From CAZBME01 sp964645835 (GTDB taxonomy: Bacteria; Desulfobacterota; Syntrophia; Syntrophales; UBA8958): 64,000 bases of DNA. The stretch spans positions 142,783 to 206,782 of the forward strand of contig CAZYDG010000072.1 in NCBI GenBank assembly GCA_964645835.1, written 5' to 3'. This document shows positions 1 through 8,342 of the stretch, piece by piece. Made by a program: the position numbers and the translations under genes. Position 1 is the stretch's first letter. The number at the start of each line of letters is the position of its first letter. Below the pieces are notes generated by a model, which had not been told where the DNA came from, searched no databases, and saw nothing but the letters and a program-made list of their open reading frames with translations.

Positions 1-702
1 TACGAAGCCCTCCAACATGATGAACAATCATTGCCGGAAAACTCGCGCATTGAAATCGTCCGCGACAACCGACTGGCCATGGAACACCTGACAGTGCAAA
101 CGCCCGATTACCGGCGAACTCTTGTGCAAAACCTATCTTTTGACCTTCAATCCGGCCAGGGCCTGGTCATTGTGGGGCCGAGCGGTACAGGCAAGAGTTC
201 CGTTCTCCGCGCCATCGCCGGGCTCTGGAATGCAGGATCGGGGAAAATCGTTCGTCCGGAGCGTGAGCAAATGCTGTTTCTGCCGCAGCTTCCCTACATG
301 GTTCTGGGCACGCTGCGGGATCAGCTCTTATATCCAAAAATGAACGCCGATATAAGCGAAGAACGTATGCGAGAGGTCTTAAAACAGGTCAATCTGGCTG
401 ACTTACCGGAAAAAGTTGGCGGCTTTGATACGGAACTGGACTGGGCCGATGTCCTGTCCCTGGGAGAACAGCAGCGAATGGCCTTTGCACGCCTCATGCT
501 GGTCCAGCCACGCTATGCCGTCCTCGACGAGGCCACAAGCGCCCTTGACCTGGAGAACGAGGCTCGTCTTTATGAATACCTGCGCCGGACAACAAGCATT
601 TTTATCAGCGTCGGCCATCGCGCAAGCCTGCTGCCCTACCACGACAAGGTGCTTGAACTCTTGGGTGATCAGAGCTGGCAGATCAGGACCGTACCCCATT
701 GA
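1..702 (+). CDS. ABC transporter ATP-binding domain, SbmA/YddA-like (5' end outside window)
   Basis: The frame is open from base 1, so this is the C-terminal part of a longer protein; in the SbmA/BacA/YddA (ABCD-like) family a membrane domain precedes the ATPase on the same chain. Visible motifs are Walker A GPSGTGKSS, a Q-loop region LFLPQLPYM, the signature LSLGEQQRMAFARL, Walker B YAVLDEATSALD and an H-loop SVGHR. The spacing 'TPDYRR...LAGLW...GTLRDQLLYP' is typical of this family rather than of MsbA-type exporters. Substrate cannot be told; relatives move peptides, vitamins or fatty acyl compounds. The SAM-hydrolase gene follows 34 bases later on the same strand and may be co-transcribed. 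Confidence 0.85.
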   Translation, partial: YEALQHDEQSLPENSRIEIVRDNRLAMEHLTVQTPDYRRTLVQNLSFDLQSGQGLVIVGPSGTGKSSVLRAIAGLWNAGSGKIVRPEREQMLFLPQLPYMVLGTLRDQLLYPKMNADISEERMREVLKQVNLADLPEKVGGFDTELDWADVLSLGEQQRMAFARLMLVQPRYAVLDEATSALDLENEARLYEYLRRTTSIFISVGHRASLLPYHDKVLELLGDQSWQIRTVPH

Positions 703-736
703 GGGTTTAAATGATAACCGTTATTAGGGAGCTTAG

Positions 737-1555
737 ATGAAACCTTCAGGCATCGTCACATTGACAACCGATTTCGGAACCATCGATCCCTTCGCAGGGC
801 AGATGAAGGGCGCCATACTATTCGTACACCCTCAGGCTGTCATCATCGATATTACCCACCAAATCACCGCCCATGACATACTTGAAGGCAGTTTTGTCCT
901 GGCCTCTTCTTTTTCCTATTTCCCGGCCGGAACGATTCATGTGGCCGTTGTCGATCCCGGTGTGGGGTCCAGCCGGCGGGGAATCGCGGTTCAATCAGGG
1001 GGACATGTCTTCGTAGGCCCTGATAACGGTATCTTTTCCGGGATTTTTTCTCAATTGGGAATGGAACGGGCTGTTCACATCACCAACCAACAATATACAC
1101 GGACAATGACCGGGGTCACATTTCACGGGCGGGACATATTCGCCCCCGTCGCCGCCTGGCTTGCCCGGGGCATCGATATGACGGTTCTCGGACCTGTTGT
1201 GGAGGATTTGGTGCGTTTGGAATCAATAAAACCGGAGATATTTGGGAACAGGATATCCGGCCAGGTTGTCTATGTTGATACTTTTGGAAATGCAATCACG
1301 AACATCGGCAAAAACCTCAGCGACGATGTCAACAAAATCGTCTCCGACATCCGGATAAAAAAGAGACGGGTAACGATGGCTTCCCATTACGAGGCGGCAA
1401 CCGGCAAAACCCTGAACGCCCTTTTCAATAGTTCGGGACATCTGGAAATCTTTGTCAACAAAGGCCGAGCCGCCGATTTATATGGAATCAGAAGAGGTGA
1501 TAAGGTATCGATTTCCTTATCACCTCTCCAAGGCAATCCATTATCGGGCCAGTAG
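737..1555 (+). CDS. SAM hydroxide adenosyltransferase (DUF62 family)
   Basis: 272 residues, the usual size for the DUF62 family. The opening TLTTDFG, the motif DITHQI and the stretch VVDPGVGSSRRG are family hallmarks; members hydrolyse S-adenosylmethionine to adenosine and methionine with water as nucleophile, while a few relatives are chlorinases or fluorinases. The N-terminal domain covers roughly residues 5-155 and the C-terminal beta-barrel domain (VDTFGNAITNI...) the rest. A good ribosome site (GGGAG, 5 bases before ATG) supports the start. The last 20 or so codons contain a perfect 13-bp inverted repeat (1493-1527). It converges with the small ribosomal-protein gene behind it. Confidence 0.88.
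   Translation: MKPSGIVTLTTDFGTIDPFAGQMKGAILFVHPQAVIIDITHQITAHDILEGSFVLASSFSYFPAGTIHVAVVDPGVGSSRRGIAVQSGGHVFVGPDNGIFSGIFSQLGMERAVHITNQQYTRTMTGVTFHGRDIFAPVAAWLARGIDMTVLGPVVEDLVRLESIKPEIFGNRISGQVVYVDTFGNAITNIGKNLSDDVNKIVSDIRIKKRRVTMASHYEAATGKTLNALFNSSGHLEIFVNKGRAADLYGIRRGDKVSISLSPLQGNPLSGQ
1493..1527. repeat. 13-bp perfect inverted repeat in the 3' end of the DUF62 gene
   Basis: Arms AGAGGTGATAAGG (1493-1505) and its exact complement (1515-1527) flank a 9-base loop. There is no T-run directly after it on either strand, so it is not a canonical terminator, but it sits at the convergence of a plus-strand and a minus-strand gene and could block or stabilise 3' ends. Confidence 0.6.
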
Positions 1556-1585
1556 CTCCACATGCCCTCCGAAAAGGGACCGTAC

Positions 1586-1675
1586 TTATCTCTTCTTGTG
1601 CCTGCTCTTCTTGATGCGTTTATCGTACTTGTGTTTACTGATCTTTTTTCGACGTTTCTTTACGACACTCCCCAT
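1586..1675 (-). CDS. AURKAIP1/COX24-domain small basic protein (bS22-like)
   Basis: 29 residues, beginning MGSVVKKRRKKISKHK and ending KKSRHKKR, about 60 percent Lys/Arg. It matches the very short AURKAIP1/COX24 family, whose mycobacterial member bS22 starts MGSVIKKRRKRM and is a 30S ribosomal protein. A Shine-Dalgarno AAGGTG lies 5 bases before the ATG. It is too short for most gene callers. Its role, by family, would be a small ribosomal subunit protein; this is inference from sequence likeness. A terminator for upstream minus-strand transcription lies at 1764-1790, so it probably has its own promoter in 1680-1760. Confidence 0.75.
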   Translation of the reverse strand: MGSVVKKRRKKISKHKYDKRIKKSRHKKR

Positions 1676-1763
1676 AATTCACCTTGATTTGTTGAGATGT
1701 TGTTCCACTTCGTAAGCGTGGGTCTATAACACGATGACCTTTGCTAATCAACATATTTTTCAT

Positions 1764-1790
1764 AAAAAAGGCAGAGAAAATACTCTGCCC
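1764..1790 (-). terminator. Rho-independent terminator downstream of the 60-residue gene
   Basis: Read on the minus strand: GGCAGAG, a 6-base loop, CTCTGCC, then six T. A 7-bp GC-rich stem with a T-run directly after it. It lies between the hypothetical gene at 1901-2083 and the bS22-like gene. Confidence 0.75.
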
Positions 1791-1900
1791 TTTATCCCGA
1801 AGAGAAACATCATGCAATCGGGCTCGGCTTGAAGAAAGTTTAATAATCAAAGGCGTCCTTCAGCCGGCATCGGATTCACATCCCGCAAGGAACGATTTGT

Positions 1901-2083
1901 CTATGCCGCATTGGCCTTCAATTGTTCGATCATATCTTTCATAAAGGCCTCTCTCAGCTTAAGTTCTCTACGGAAATTCCGGTCATCCGTTTTGGCGATC
2001 TCGATGCGCAAGGCAGGATAGTATCTTTCGAGGACTTCCAGAAGTTGCCTTTCCTGTTCCTGGGTCATTACTAAACTGGACAT
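1901..2083 (-). CDS. Conserved small hypothetical protein
   Basis: 60 residues, MSSLVMTQEQERQLLEVLER onwards, predicted helical and charged (many Glu, Arg, Lys), without membrane segment or metal motif. A strong AGGAGG 6 bases before this ATG decides the start; an in-frame ATG 27 bases upstream has none. I do not recognise a function. It follows the DUF3303 gene by 48 bases on the same strand and probably shares its transcript, which would end at the hairpin at 1764-1790. Confidence 0.7.
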   Translation of the reverse strand: MSSLVMTQEQERQLLEVLERYYPALRIEIAKTDDRNFRRELKLREAFMKDMIEQLKANAA

Positions 2084-2131
2084 GGTCGCCCTCCTTTCCT
2101 CCTCTTTCAAATTTCCAATCTTTTCGATTCA

Positions 2132-2389
2132 TTAACCCATTAACTTTTCCTTGGTAGCTCCGACGGGGTAAATGGGGAAAATTTCAAAGGACAGGATATC
2201 CAGCCAGGCGGCCCGAGCGGCGATTAATCCTTTGGCATCCGTCTTCACGGCATATATTGTCCGGCATCCCTGAATATCGTAGAACTCTGAGATAACCTCC
2301 ACGTCCTCAGGCCAATCCCATGTAACCCTTCGTACTCTGACTTCTTTTTCATCCCTTGGGTCCCATGTGCAGATCATCATGAAATACAT
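2132..2389 (-). CDS. DUF3303-like small protein
   Basis: 85 residues starting MYFMMICTWDPRD. The arrangement of an initial beta strand 'MYFMMICTW', a central 'VTWDWPEDVEVISEFYDIQGCRTIYAVK' and a final helix plus FEIFPIYPV resembles DUF3303, a small alpha-beta barrel-like family of unknown function. AGGAGG 7 bases before this ATG fixes the start; the frame runs open a further 79 codons upstream but that stretch has no ribosome site and crosses a strong hairpin. It heads a two-gene unit with the 60-residue protein. Confidence 0.65.
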   Translation of the reverse strand: MYFMMICTWDPRDEKEVRVRRVTWDWPEDVEVISEFYDIQGCRTIYAVKTDAKGLIAARAAWLDILSFEIFPIYPVGATKEKLMG

Positions 2390-2446
2390 AATCACACCTC
2401 CTGCTTTCCCATGGTTCTTATCGTAGGAGTGATTGCGCCATATATG

Positions 2447-2480
2447 GGCCTCCGGGGGATTACACAATTCCCCGGAGGCC
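2447..2480. promoter_or_regulatory. Strong GC-rich hairpin in the leader of the DUF3303 gene
   Basis: Arms GGCCTCCGGGGGA (2447-2459) and TTCCCCGGAGGCC (2468-2480) pair over 13 positions, one of them G-U, with an 8-base loop. It lies about 58 bases before the DUF3303 start codon on the minus strand. There is no T-run on either side, so it is more likely a leader structure or T-less terminator than a classical terminator. Confidence 0.55.
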
Positions 2481-2749
2481 ATTACAGCGGTAATTTCAGG
2501 ATCTTTTGATTTTTCCGATTCTTGAACATCATACACCTCCCGGCCGGTCCCTAGCCTTGCAGCAAATTTGTTTTCACATGCGGATCGATGATCTGAGTAA
2601 TAATCAACATCATACGAAACGACCACGGAGCGATACGGCCATTCTCTCTTTTAAATATAATTTAACCAGTTTGAAGGTGGTGTCAACCTGATGCCCCTTC
2701 ACGCGATAACTAGTTAATACAAATATTTACGTAATATACGTCCAAAGGA

Positions 2750-2920
2750 CTCGATCGACTAAGAGCTGGGTATTGGTCTGAAAGTGAATCGGATTTTTCC
2801 CGATTGGTATCCGCAATGTCATCTGCACGAAGTAATCATGGGAAAAATCCTCTGAACCGAAAGGCCATGCCCAGCTATTCTCTCTACTCAATTGGCGAGA
2901 ATGGCGGAACGGATTTGGTT
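2750..2920. repeat. Dispersed palindromic repeat, family B, copy 1
   Basis: Shares with 23028-23165 and 49762-49937 the ordered blocks GGATTTTTCCC, AATGTCATCTGCA, GGGAAAAATC and CTGAACCGAAAG. Outer arms AGCTGGGTATTGGTCTGA (2764-2781) and a diverged ATGCCCAGCT (2866-2875) form an inverted repeat, and the GGATTTTTCCC/GGGAAAAATCC pair makes an inner one. Non-coding: frames through it are broken or differ between copies. Confidence 0.75.
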
Positions 2921-3044
2921 CCTCATTCTTCATTCCGGCCTCATTCCGGATTGACACAGAACCATATCACATGATAATTCAACAAATCACACGGTCACCC
3001 CGCACCATATAAAAAACATCTCCGAAAAGGAAGCGAGCCATCCA

Positions 3045-4382
3045 ATGACCCTTCGTTCCATAATTGGAAATCGCCCTAAGAATATGATCCGTAAATTCAA
3101 TATCATTGGCCTGCTGGTCGTTGTCCTCCCCGTTTTGACCATCATTTATATATTTCAGCAATACAACATCCTCCTGGATTATTCCCACTACATACTCTTT
3201 GCCATGGCTCTCCTGCTGATCCTCGCCGGCTTGTCAATCCTGCGTTATGTCTTTGAAGGCGTGCAAATGATGGTTGAATTCATCAAGAAGGTCAATCAGG
3301 GATCCGGCGCTATCGAAAAGGACGTTTCGGATCTGGGCAAGATATCGGTCATGTTCTCGAATCTTCTGGAACGTTTCGAACGGTCTACGGATGAACTCAA
3401 TCAACGCATTATCGAACTGAACTCGATCCGGGAAATGACGGATGTGGCCAAAACCACCCTCAATGTAGATGAACTGCTCAAATTGGTTCTGGAGAAGGCC
3501 ATGCAGGCCGTAGGCGTCAGAAACGGCTCCGTGTACATTGTTGATGCTTCGGAAGCAGAAGGTCTTCGTTTCATCGCGGCCAAGCCGGAAGTCGTCCGGA
3601 GCGACGACGAAAAGGGGCATGAGGACTACAGCCTCATCAAACACGTCATTGCCGGCGGCAGGTCCCTCATCATCGAAGACATCGAAAGCGATCCCCGGAC
3701 ACAAAGGCCCAACAACCCTAAATACGGCGCCCCTTCTTTCATCAGCATGCCAATTTGCAGCAATGAGCACATAATTGCCGTCCTGAACCTTTCAAACAAA
3801 GAAAAAGGCGGGCTATTTTCCGAAAGTGACGAACGGATCCTGTCCATCATGCTGGGTGAAATCGGCTTTGCCCTGGAAAATGCAGTCCTTCATTTGAAGG
3901 TCAAGGAACAACTAGCTGAAATAACAGATCAAAACTCCAGATTGGAACAGGAAATCCAGGAACGAAAGAAGGCTGACGAACGCCTGCAGAAGGTCAACAC
4001 TGAACTTCAGGAAGCAAACACAAATTTAACCAAGGCTTACGAATGGATGCGCAATAACCGTGATCAGCTGAGGAAACACTTTTTCAAAGAGGAAATCGGG
4101 TTCCTTGTCGATAGAGAAGGAGTTATTCAGAGCATTACGGAAAGGGCGCTTAAATACATGGACAAATCACGTTTGGAGCTCATCAAGGCTAACTTTATCG
4201 ACCTCTTGGATGAAGAGAACCGCAAAGACTTTAAAGATGAACTTCGACAGGCTTGGCTTGGTATAACTCGCAACACCCAAGTCGTCCTGACGCGCTCGGC
4301 CGAAGGGGACAAGACCTTTGAGGCCACCCTGACCCGATTCACCTCCGAAAGTAAAAGGGAAATGCTGATCATCCTTAGATAA
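3045..4382 (+). CDS. Membrane-bound GAF/PAS sensor protein without kinase domain
   Basis: 445 residues. Two hydrophobic segments (about 18-38 and 46-67) place it in the inner membrane with a very short outside loop. A HAMP-like linker (70-125) and coiled coil lead into a GAF domain (about 135-290, ending 'AVLNLSNKEKGGLFSESDERILSIMLGEIGFALENA'), then a long coiled coil (295-350) and a PAS-like domain (about 350-445, 'GFLVDREGVIQSITERALKYMD'). There is no HisKA, HATPase, GGDEF, EAL or methyl-accepting domain, so output must be through a partner. Start: ATG with AAGGA some 14 bases upstream; an ATG 39 bases downstream is possible. Stands alone, upstream of nrdJ. Confidence 0.75.
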   Translation: MTLRSIIGNRPKNMIRKFNIIGLLVVVLPVLTIIYIFQQYNILLDYSHYILFAMALLLILAGLSILRYVFEGVQMMVEFIKKVNQGSGAIEKDVSDLGKISVMFSNLLERFERSTDELNQRIIELNSIREMTDVAKTTLNVDELLKLVLEKAMQAVGVRNGSVYIVDASEAEGLRFIAAKPEVVRSDDEKGHEDYSLIKHVIAGGRSLIIEDIESDPRTQRPNNPKYGAPSFISMPICSNEHIIAVLNLSNKEKGGLFSESDERILSIMLGEIGFALENAVLHLKVKEQLAEITDQNSRLEQEIQERKKADERLQKVNTELQEANTNLTKAYEWMRNNRDQLRKHFFKEEIGFLVDREGVIQSITERALKYMDKSRLELIKANFIDLLDEENRKDFKDELRQAWLGITRNTQVVLTRSAEGDKTFEATLTRFTSESKREMLIILR

Positions 4383-4423
4383 TGCCCGCTGCCAATTTTC
4401 TTGCCTTTTTTTAAAATCATTTG

Positions 4424-4454
4424 TTGACATCTACTACATATTGTGGTCTATAAG
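4424..4454 (+). promoter_or_regulatory. Candidate sigma-70 promoter of nrdJ
   Basis: A perfect -35 TTGACA (4424-4429) and TATAAG (4449-4454) with 19 bases between, slightly longer than ideal, about 70 bases before the nrdJ ATG. Confidence 0.45.
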
Positions 4455-4524
4455 AAAAATAAACACTGCATGTTGTATCCCACATCTTTAGACCCCATAC
4501 CACGACGACGATGGAGAAAAGCGA

Positions 4525-6756
4525 ATGAAAAAAAAGAGTTCCATTTCCACAATGCCTATGTTGACACAAAATGCCCTTACAGTATTGGAGAGGCGCTACC
4601 TGAAACGAGATCAGGAAGGTGCGGTACTGGAAACACCGACCGATATGTTCAAGCGCGTCGCCGCCACGATTGCCGCAGCTGACCGGAAGTTCGAAAAAAA
4701 GGCCGATACGAAATCCTTGGAAGAGCAATTCTACAACATGATGGCACATTTGGAATTCTTACCCAATTCTCCTACGTTAATGAACGCCGGCCGCGAACTC
4801 GGTCAGCTATCGGCATGCTTTGTCCTGCCTGTTGGCGATTCCATGGAGGAAATCTTCGATGCCGTAAAATACACGGCCCTGATCCATAAATCCGGCGGGG
4901 GCACGGGCTTTTCCTTTTCCAGTCTTCGGCCCGCTAATGATGTGGTACTGACGACAACGGGAATCTCAAGCGGCCCCATCTCATTTATGCGTGTCTTCGA
5001 CGTGGCCACGGAAACCATCAAACAGGGCGGTACGAGACGCGGCGCTAATATGGGTATTCTGCGGGTCGATCATCCGGACATCATGAATTTCATCATGTGC
5101 AAAGCCGATAAGAACCAGTTGAACAATTTCAACATCTCCGTCGGCCTGACGGAGGTCTTCATGATGGCCGTTGAAGGGGACGAGAATTACGATCTCATTA
5201 ATCCCAGAAACGGCAAGATCGCTGGAACGCTCAACGCACGGAAGGTCTTCAACCGCATCGTCACCCAGGCATGGGAAAACGGTGAGCCGGGGATCGTTTT
5301 CCTTGACCGCCTGAACCGGGACAATCCGACACCCCATGTCGGCGCCATCGAATCGACCAACCCCTGCGGCGAACAACCCCTGCTGCCTTATGAATCATGT
5401 AATCTGGGGTCCATCAACTTGGGCTCCATGGTCAAGAACGGACAAGTCGACTGGAACCGCCTGAAAGAGGTGACTCATCTGGCTGTGCATTTTCTCGACA
5501 ACGTCGTGGAAGTCAATCAATATCCCCTCGACCAGATCAGAAAGATGACCCTGGGGAATCGTAAGATCGGTCTGGGCATCATGGGTTGGGCGGATATGCT
5601 GATACTCCTCGGCATTCCCTACAACTCAAAGGAGGCATTGACCCTCGCCCAGGAGATAATGCAGTTCATACATGACGAAGGCCACACCGCATCGCGGGAA
5701 CTCGCCAGGCAACGGGGCGCCTTTCCGAATTTCAAGGGTTCCGTATACGACCAGCGCGGTGAGGCGCCCATCCGCAATGCAACGATTACGACCATTGCCC
5801 CGACGGGCACGATTTCCATCCTTGCCAATGCCTCGTCAGGCGTGGAGCCCCTGTTTGCCGTCTCCTACGTTCGCCAGGTCATGGATGACGATATTCTGGT
5901 CGAGGTCAACCCGCGTTTCGAAGCTATCGCCAGGGAACAGGGATTTTATACACTCGCGCTGATGCAACGCATCGCCCAACACGGAACCATCCGGGACATT
6001 GACGAGATCCCCGAAGACATCCGGAAGCTGTTCGTCACGGCTCATGACATCACCCCCGACGTGCATATCGAAATGCAGGCCGCCTTTCAAAAGTTCACGG
6101 ACAATGCCGTGAGCAAAACGGTTAACTTTCCAAACGACACAACTATCGATGAAGTCGCCAAGGTGTACCATCTCGCCTACACGATGGGATGCAAAGGGGT
6201 CACGATCTATCGCGACGGCTCTCGTGACAAACAGGTCCTGTCGACCGGGAAAAAGGAAGAACAGCCGGCAAGGGTGACGGCAGACACGGACAGGAAAGTC
6301 GTCAAACGCGAGCGTCCCAAGGTCCTGAAAGGCTGGACCTATCAGATGCGCACCGGTTGCGGCCCTCTTTATGTAACCGTCAACGAGGATCCGACCGGTC
6401 TTTTCGAATTGTTTACCACAATGGGGAAAGCGGGAGGATGCGCGGCATCGCAGAGCGAGGCTATCGGCCGCATGGTATCACTGGCATGGCGAAGCGGTGT
6501 GAAGGCAAAACAAGTCATTAAGCAACTCCAAGGCATCTCCTGTCATTCGCCGTACGGATTCGGTGAAAACAAGATCCTATCCTGCGCCGACGCCGTGGCC
6601 AATGCCATCCAGTCCCACCTGGCGGAAAACGGAGAAGAGATTTGCAACGAAAAAACCGCCTTCGTCAAGGGCGCCTGCCCGGATTGCGGCGGCATTGTAG
6701 AGCACGAAGGCGGCTGTGCCGTCTGCCGTCTTTGCGGCTACAGTGAGTGCTCATAA
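4525..6756 (+). CDS. nrdJ: Adenosylcobalamin-dependent (class II) ribonucleotide reductase
   Basis: 743 residues. Reduces ribonucleotides to deoxyribonucleotides using adenosylcobalamin as radical source, so it works with or without oxygen and needs no small subunit. Seen: the redox Cys in GQLSACFVLPV (about residue 97), the N-x-C-x-E radical motif NPCGEQ (about 279-284) followed by YESCNLGSINLG, the PTGTIS loop, a TSCPD-type segment (TGCGPLYVTV... to about 690) and a C-terminal Cys cluster CPDCGG...CAVCRLCGYSEC that would receive electrons or bind zinc. GGAG 8 bases before ATG supports the start. Separate promoter upstream at 4424. Confidence 0.97.
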   Translation: MKKKSSISTMPMLTQNALTVLERRYLKRDQEGAVLETPTDMFKRVAATIAAADRKFEKKADTKSLEEQFYNMMAHLEFLPNSPTLMNAGRELGQLSACFVLPVGDSMEEIFDAVKYTALIHKSGGGTGFSFSSLRPANDVVLTTTGISSGPISFMRVFDVATETIKQGGTRRGANMGILRVDHPDIMNFIMCKADKNQLNNFNISVGLTEVFMMAVEGDENYDLINPRNGKIAGTLNARKVFNRIVTQAWENGEPGIVFLDRLNRDNPTPHVGAIESTNPCGEQPLLPYESCNLGSINLGSMVKNGQVDWNRLKEVTHLAVHFLDNVVEVNQYPLDQIRKMTLGNRKIGLGIMGWADMLILLGIPYNSKEALTLAQEIMQFIHDEGHTASRELARQRGAFPNFKGSVYDQRGEAPIRNATITTIAPTGTISILANASSGVEPLFAVSYVRQVMDDDILVEVNPRFEAIAREQGFYTLALMQRIAQHGTIRDIDEIPEDIRKLFVTAHDITPDVHIEMQAAFQKFTDNAVSKTVNFPNDTTIDEVAKVYHLAYTMGCKGVTIYRDGSRDKQVLSTGKKEEQPARVTADTDRKVVKRERPKVLKGWTYQMRTGCGPLYVTVNEDPTGLFELFTTMGKAGGCAASQSEAIGRMVSLAWRSGVKAKQVIKQLQGISCHSPYGFGENKILSCADAVANAIQSHLAENGEEICNEKTAFVKGACPDCGGIVEHEGGCAVCRLCGYSECS

Positions 6757-6759
6757 CAA

Positions 6760-7326
6760 TTACTGCAAGACTCGATTATTGGCAAACTCGAAGTGATGAT
6801 AGTCCTTGAATGATTCAAACAGGCCGCCCCACCGCCAGCCCCGGCGCAGAAATTCCTGAACGACCGGGCTTTCGGCGGTCAGAACCCCCTTTCCGCCGGG
6901 CTCATAACAGGCCTTTAGCGGACTGACGCGCCCATCGGCGTAGACGACAGGGTTGACCAAAGGATTGATATCTACAGCAAGCCCCAGCGCATGAGCGGAT
7001 AGCCTGGCCGTTCCTGCGATGAAGCGGTAATTGAAGGCCGATGTGTTGTTGTCAGCCATGGAGGCATCGTCGGACCAGCCGTACCGGACAATGGGAACGA
7101 TCCGGCCGATGGGAAATTCCCACGCAGCCATAAGACCGAATAAATCGGCTATATCCCGTTGAATATCTTTGTGAACTACAAGTTGCCCTTCGTGGAGCCT
7201 GTTGTCAAAACTGACATAGGGTACGGCAATAAGGCAGAGGTGTTCTATCAAAGAGGAAGGGGCACCGGTTCCGGCAATGGCCTCTTCGAAGGTCATGGGC
7301 TTATTTTCGCATGGCGACAAGTGCAT
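6760..7326 (-). CDS. M15-family D-Ala-D-Ala carboxypeptidase-like peptidase
   Basis: 188 residues. The zinc-site motifs of M15/VanY-type peptidases are visible: SAHALGLAVDINP (S-x-H-x6-D) and YHHFEF (H-x-x/HxF). These enzymes cut peptide stems of peptidoglycan. No signal peptide is apparent at the chosen start (MHLSPCENK) nor at the alternative ATG 30 bases downstream, so a cytoplasmic role on recycled fragments is possible. It overlaps the 3' end of the DUF4922 gene by 26 bases, with GAGAGG upstream of the ATG. Last gene of a six-gene minus-strand run with MurU-like and AmgK-like enzymes, which fits muropeptide salvage. Converges with nrdJ with only 3 bases between stops. Confidence 0.8.
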   Translation of the reverse strand: MHLSPCENKPMTFEEAIAGTGAPSSLIEHLCLIAVPYVSFDNRLHEGQLVVHKDIQRDIADLFGLMAAWEFPIGRIVPIVRYGWSDDASMADNNTSAFNYRFIAGTARLSAHALGLAVDINPLVNPVVYADGRVSPLKACYEPGGKGVLTAESPVVQEFLRRGWRWGGLFESFKDYHHFEFANNRVLQ

Positions 7327-8293
7327 CGATCAAGCCTCTCACGGTTTTCTCATCGGCAGAGACATCTTCAAAGATATCGATCAATTGCTTCCAGTCCAAT
7401 TCCATAAAGTCCCTTTCACGAGTCGATACGACCAGGCCACCCATTTCGACCGCCCCAGGCGTCACGGCTCGTGCGTCATCCCCTTGCCGGAAGAAAACAT
7501 CAGGGCGATGCTTGCGGCGGGGAAAGATCCAAACACGCCAGCGGCCATCGGCAAAAGCCGCGATTATGTTCACCATGGCCTCCGCTTCGCCACCCTCAAT
7601 CACCTTCAAGATCATCATAACCGCCGTGATCGCTGATGCCAGGGCCTCCAGCTGATCCCCTTCCAGAAGCAGATAACGCCTGCCCGGACGGAAAGATATA
7701 AAAAAGGAAACACCGGCTATCGGGGTTTCAATTGCTTCAGCGGTGTTTGCATCATCATGTTCGACGGGAATCGCACCTGAAGGCGATGCCTGGAAATGGA
7801 GATGATCAGGAGCCGATGCTCCGCATCGAGGACCATTGTAAAAGACAGAAAACCGGGGACTTAAATCCCTTGCCAATGCCAGAAAGTCTCTTGCGTTTTC
7901 TCCCATGTCTTGTAGCAAATGGCGGCAATGAACAATCGTCAAGTGGGGTGTGAAGATAGGGTAGGGATTACAGAGGATTTCAAAGTCATTGTGATACATA
8001 ATAGCGGCCTGCTCGGAGGGACGTTGATCGGAGCATAGGAAACAGGGACGTTTCGCGATGGAAGCAGCATCTGTTTCCGCCATGACACTTTTGACTCGAC
8101 CTGGATTGAATTGGAGCGTGAAAATAAATCCATCGCCCTTGATATCCCGCTGCCTGGCGCCTTTAAGCCTCCCGTAAGCCTCATTCATCCCCGGCCAGGT
8201 GGCTATTTGCCGGTCGAACAATGTCTGGCATAATTCAGAAAGCGGTGTTTGCACCCGCACATTGTCATATGACGCGAATAACCTCTTATCCAA
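7301..8293 (-). CDS. DUF4922 protein, HIT/GalT-like nucleotidyl phosphorylase fold
   Basis: 330 residues. The motif APDHLHFQA (about residue 165) is the H-x-H-type nucleotide-transfer motif of the HIT/GalT superfamily, and the preceding CFLCSDQRP and 'ILCNPYPIFTPHLTIVH' match DUF4922, whose best known relatives are plant VTC2-type GDP-hexose phosphorylases. It probably transfers or phosphorolyses a nucleotide sugar; the substrate is unknown. Start is a TTG at 8293 with AAGGTG 7 bases before it; no better ATG lies upstream in frame. Located between the GT2 glycosyltransferase and the M15 peptidase. Confidence 0.72.
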   Translation of the reverse strand: MDKRLFASYDNVRVQTPLSELCQTLFDRQIATWPGMNEAYGRLKGARQRDIKGDGFIFTLQFNPGRVKSVMAETDAASIAKRPCFLCSDQRPSEQAAIMYHNDFEILCNPYPIFTPHLTIVHCRHLLQDMGENARDFLALARDLSPRFSVFYNGPRCGASAPDHLHFQASPSGAIPVEHDDANTAEAIETPIAGVSFFISFRPGRRYLLLEGDQLEALASAITAVMMILKVIEGGEAEAMVNIIAAFADGRWRVWIFPRRKHRPDVFFRQGDDARAVTPGAVEMGGLVVSTRERDFMELDWKQLIDIFEDVSADEKTVRGLIDALVAMRK

Positions 8294-8342
8294 GACAGAT
8301 CACCTTTTTCCGTTTATTCCTCATCTTTTTCCCGCTTCCGGT

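Larger units (their letters stand above)
2390..3044. other. Intergenic region between DUF3303 and sensor genes
   Basis: About 650 bases between divergent genes. It holds the hairpin at 2447-2480 and a copy of the dispersed palindromic repeat (family B) at about 2750-2920. The rest, including 2640-2740, is AT-rich and probably carries the promoters, but I cannot place one with confidence. Confidence 0.6.

Noticed and set aside
2390..2626. N-terminal extension of the DUF3303 frame by 79 codons
   Set aside because: AGGAGG sits at the inner ATG, the extension crosses a strong hairpin and does not resemble DUF3303.
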